NCBI GenBank assembly: GCA_050942695.1 | Contig: JBMNNU010000055.1 | Span: 1-14,638 of the forward strand | Length of the DNA: 14,638 nucleotides | DNA from: JBMNNU01 sp050942695 | GTDB taxonomy: Bacteria > Chloroflexota > UBA6077 | Direction of reading: 5' to 3' | Translations under genes and position numbers: made by a program | The notes under the pieces: generated by a model | What the model was told of the DNA's origin: nothing | Database searches by the model: none | What the model saw: only the letters and a program-made list of their open reading frames with translations | Shown: in pieces, positions 13,072 to 14,638 of the stretch | How positions within the stretch are numbered: the first letter of the stretch is position 1 | Layout: each line of letters begins with the position of its first letter

Positions 13072-14481
13072 CTACTTGAATATCTCCTTAAGCCTGGTTT
13101 CCGCGCTGGCCAGGATGTCAGCTATGGGCTTGTCGGTGGTGATCATCTCCTGCACCGAGCTCATGATTACGTCCGACATCTGGCTGTAGTTAGGCCCATA
13201 CGGCATCGGCACAACGGTGGGAAGCACCTTCTCAGAGAATGCCTTTACGATAGGGTTCTTAGCTATCTCCGGGATCCTCTGGACCGCGCTCTTCGTCATC
13301 GGCGCGTAGCCAACCGGGAGAATGTACTCCCTGAGAGCCGTATCGCTATTAACCAGGTACTCCGCAAGCGTCATAGCCGCCTGCTTGTGCTTCGATCCCT
13401 TGAATATGACAAGACAGTGGTTGACGTCCGCGGTGTAGTGCTTACCATTCTTCCCAGCGGGATACGGAGCCATGCCCCAGGTGTCGTAGATATCCTGGTC
13501 GGTGAGTTTTGGATTCAGCGCCTTCATCATGCCTGCGAGGGCCGTGAGGTCGAAACCGAACAGCAGTTGGTTCTGAGCCGCCATGGGGCGGAACTCTCCG
13601 AACTTCTTACCCGGGAGGGTGTTGCCCTCCTTAACCTGCGCCCTAATCCACTCGCCGTACTCCCTCATACCAGGGGTGTTTATGCTGATCTTCCCCTGGG
13701 AATCCACGGGAGGAACCCCGTCGTTGTAGGCCAGCATGAAGGGCCACTGGTCGTACAGACCGATGGTCCGGTTGGTCGTGTCCAACTGGAGCATGATCGT
13801 CTCTTTCGGTAGCTTGGGCTTGGCCTGAGCTACCGCTGCGTTCAGCTCTTCCATAGTTGTAGGGGGCTTGTTGGGATCGAGCCCGGCCTGCTGCATCAAC
13901 TTCTTGTTGTACCAGAAGCCGTTTTCGCACGGTGCCCATGGGATTGCGTAATGTTTCCCCTCCCAAAGGCCGGCGGAATCCATGATGTTTGCGGGAATGT
14001 CGTCTAGTAAAGCCTTGGGGATCAGGTCATCTACCGGTTCCAGGAAACCGCTCGATGCCAGCGTAATTACCGTGTCGCCCTGCACCTGAGAGATATCCGG
14101 GGGATTGCCGCCGGTAGCCATGATCGTGACCTGGTTCGGCACATCCGAGACAGGGATCGGCTTCACGTCGACCTTGATGTTGGGGTGTTCCTTCTCGAAG
14201 GCGGCGATAACCGTCTTCATCTGGTCCCTCGTGCCCTCTTCCGCCGAGACCCAGTTGACAAAGGTGATCGTTACCTGTTGCTCCGAGGCTGCCGGTTGAG
14301 ACTGTCCAGACGCTGCGGGTTGAGATTGACCTGACGCTGCTGGTTGGGATTGCCCCGATGCCGTTGGTTGAGCACTCTGCCCCGTTGGCTGGCTCGTCGG
14401 CTGTATGCAGCCGGCAAGCAGCCCAGCTAGTAGCGCAGATACTGCTAGGAAGACCACCGCTGCAAGCCCGTGTCTTTTCAT
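13072..14481 (-). CDS. Lipoprotein sugar-binding protein of an ABC importer
   Basis: The product is 469 aa, a family 1 extracellular solute-binding protein (MalE/UgpB type). The start at 14481 begins MKRHGL, followed by a hydrophobic signal and lipobox LLAGC with lipidated C25, so the mature protein is anchored outside the membrane. Residues about 26-57 are a Gln/Ser/Pro/Ala linker with repeated SGQSQPAA units. The binding domain follows: VTITFVNWVS, FEKEHPNIKVDVKPI, ATGGNPPDISQVQGDT, and GLWEGKHYAIPWAPCENGFW, with NKKLMQQAGLDPNKPPTTMEE after it, all characteristic. It captures a carbohydrate for the two permeases. An in-frame ATG at 14589 is rejected: it would put 36 polar residues before the signal peptide, and GGAGGG stands six bases before the chosen ATG. 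First gene of the operon. Confidence 0.93.
   Translation of the reverse strand: MKRHGLAAVVFLAVSALLAGLLAGCIQPTSQPTGQSAQPTASGQSQPAASGQSQPAASGQSQPAASEQQVTITFVNWVSAEEGTRDQMKTVIAAFEKEHPNIKVDVKPIPVSDVPNQVTIMATGGNPPDISQVQGDTVITLASSGFLEPVDDLIPKALLDDIPANIMDSAGLWEGKHYAIPWAPCENGFWYNKKLMQQAGLDPNKPPTTMEELNAAVAQAKPKLPKETIMLQLDTTNRTIGLYDQWPFMLAYNDGVPPVDSQGKISINTPGMREYGEWIRAQVKEGNTLPGKKFGEFRPMAAQNQLLFGFDLTALAGMMKALNPKLTDQDIYDTWGMAPYPAGKNGKHYTADVNHCLVIFKGSKHKQAAMTLAEYLVNSDTALREYILPVGYAPMTKSAVQRIPEIAKNPIVKAFSEKVLPTVVPMPYGPNYSQMSDVIMSSVQEMITTDKPIADILASAETRLKEIFK
14294..14389. repeat. Four 24-bp tandem repeats in the binding-protein linker
   Basis: Four consecutive 24-bp units begin with GGTTG on the plus strand (14294, 14318, 14342, 14366). 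The first two are nearly identical, and the third and fourth diverge. Each encodes eight residues of the SGQSQPAA type. The unit length keeps the reading frame, so copy-number change would lengthen or shorten the linker without breaking the gene. Confidence 0.75.
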
Positions 14482-14638
14482 TCCTAACCCTCCACTCCCT
14501 CTCGGGTCGCGAGTACTTAGACGCCACAATCCCGGAGCGCATTCACTGTCGCCCCTATTACACCCGGATATTTCCCGGTTTGTCGTCATTAGATCTAGAC
14601 ACCACCTCCTCTCTCTGGGTCCTGAGTACTGAGTCCTG
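14482..14638 (-). promoter_or_regulatory. Leader region of the sugar operon
   Basis: This is 157 bp upstream of the binding-protein gene, running to the window edge. It holds the ribosome site GGAGGG, a palindrome TAGATCTA (around 14590-14597), a CCGG-N7-CCGG dyad around 14566-14580 that could be an operator half-site pair, and at the very end direct repeats of the type CAGGACTCAGTACTCAGGAC. No promoter pair convinced me. The regulator is probably encoded beyond the window. Confidence 0.3.

Noticed and set aside
14482..14589. ATG at 14589 as start of the binding protein
   Set aside because: It would bury the signal peptide 36 residues in. The nearest GGAGGT is 14 bases away, while the ATG at 14481 has GGAGGG six bases upstream.

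Overview
The window looks like chromosomal DNA from a free-living, medium-GC bacterium, most likely a member of the Chloroflexota. That placing rests on gene content and on memory of protein families, not on a search. The pointers are a Cys/His N-terminal module on a single-pass membrane protein that I associate with Chloroflexi-type LysM proteins, small UspA and RCK genes next to a Ktr-type potassium transporter, a holB-ricT pair, and intergenic spaces full of short GC-rich palindromes. I see no phage, insertion sequence, CRISPR array, rRNA or convincing tRNA.

Layout, left to right. (1) 1-536, minus: the N-terminal part of a single-pass membrane protein that runs off the left edge. Its true frame has no ATG. 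(2) 758-1270, plus: an HNH endonuclease with a good promoter. (3) 1267-2759, minus: a tight three-gene operon of a UspA-like protein, a stand-alone RCK_N protein and a full RCK_N+RCK_C protein. (4) 2760-3173: a divergent intergenic space holding a palindromic repeat. (5) 3174-5253, plus: ktrB/trkH and ktrA, a complete potassium uptake pair. Blocks 3 and 5 together form a potassium homeostasis locus with three different RCK proteins for one pore subunit. (6) 5489-8353, plus: holB (DNA polymerase III delta'), ricT (PSP1 domain) and a PfkB-family kinase most like pseudouridine kinase. (7) 8396-14481, minus: a carbohydrate import and catabolism operon. In order of transcription it holds a lipoprotein solute-binding protein, two permeases, a FucI/AraA-like isomerase and a Cgl0159/LacD-like class I aldolase.

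How the genes work together. The Ktr block imports K+ through KtrB, gated by KtrA. The extra RCK proteins and the UspA-like protein across the divergent promoter region probably tune it, or serve another pore elsewhere. The sugar operon encodes capture (binding protein), membrane passage (two permeases), aldose-ketose isomerisation and aldol cleavage. The transport ATPase and a dedicated sugar kinase are missing, so a shared ATPase is probably used. A PfkB kinase lies convergently next to the aldolase but belongs to the holB-ricT operon. The substrate cannot be read from the sequence.

The non-coding DNA is the most distinctive part. Several unrelated families of palindromes sit precisely between genes: a nested composite element of about 270 bp between the binding-protein and permease genes, a 130-bp inverted-repeat element upstream of the potassium operons, and hairpins between isomerase and aldolase, after ktrA, and overlapping the holB stop codon.
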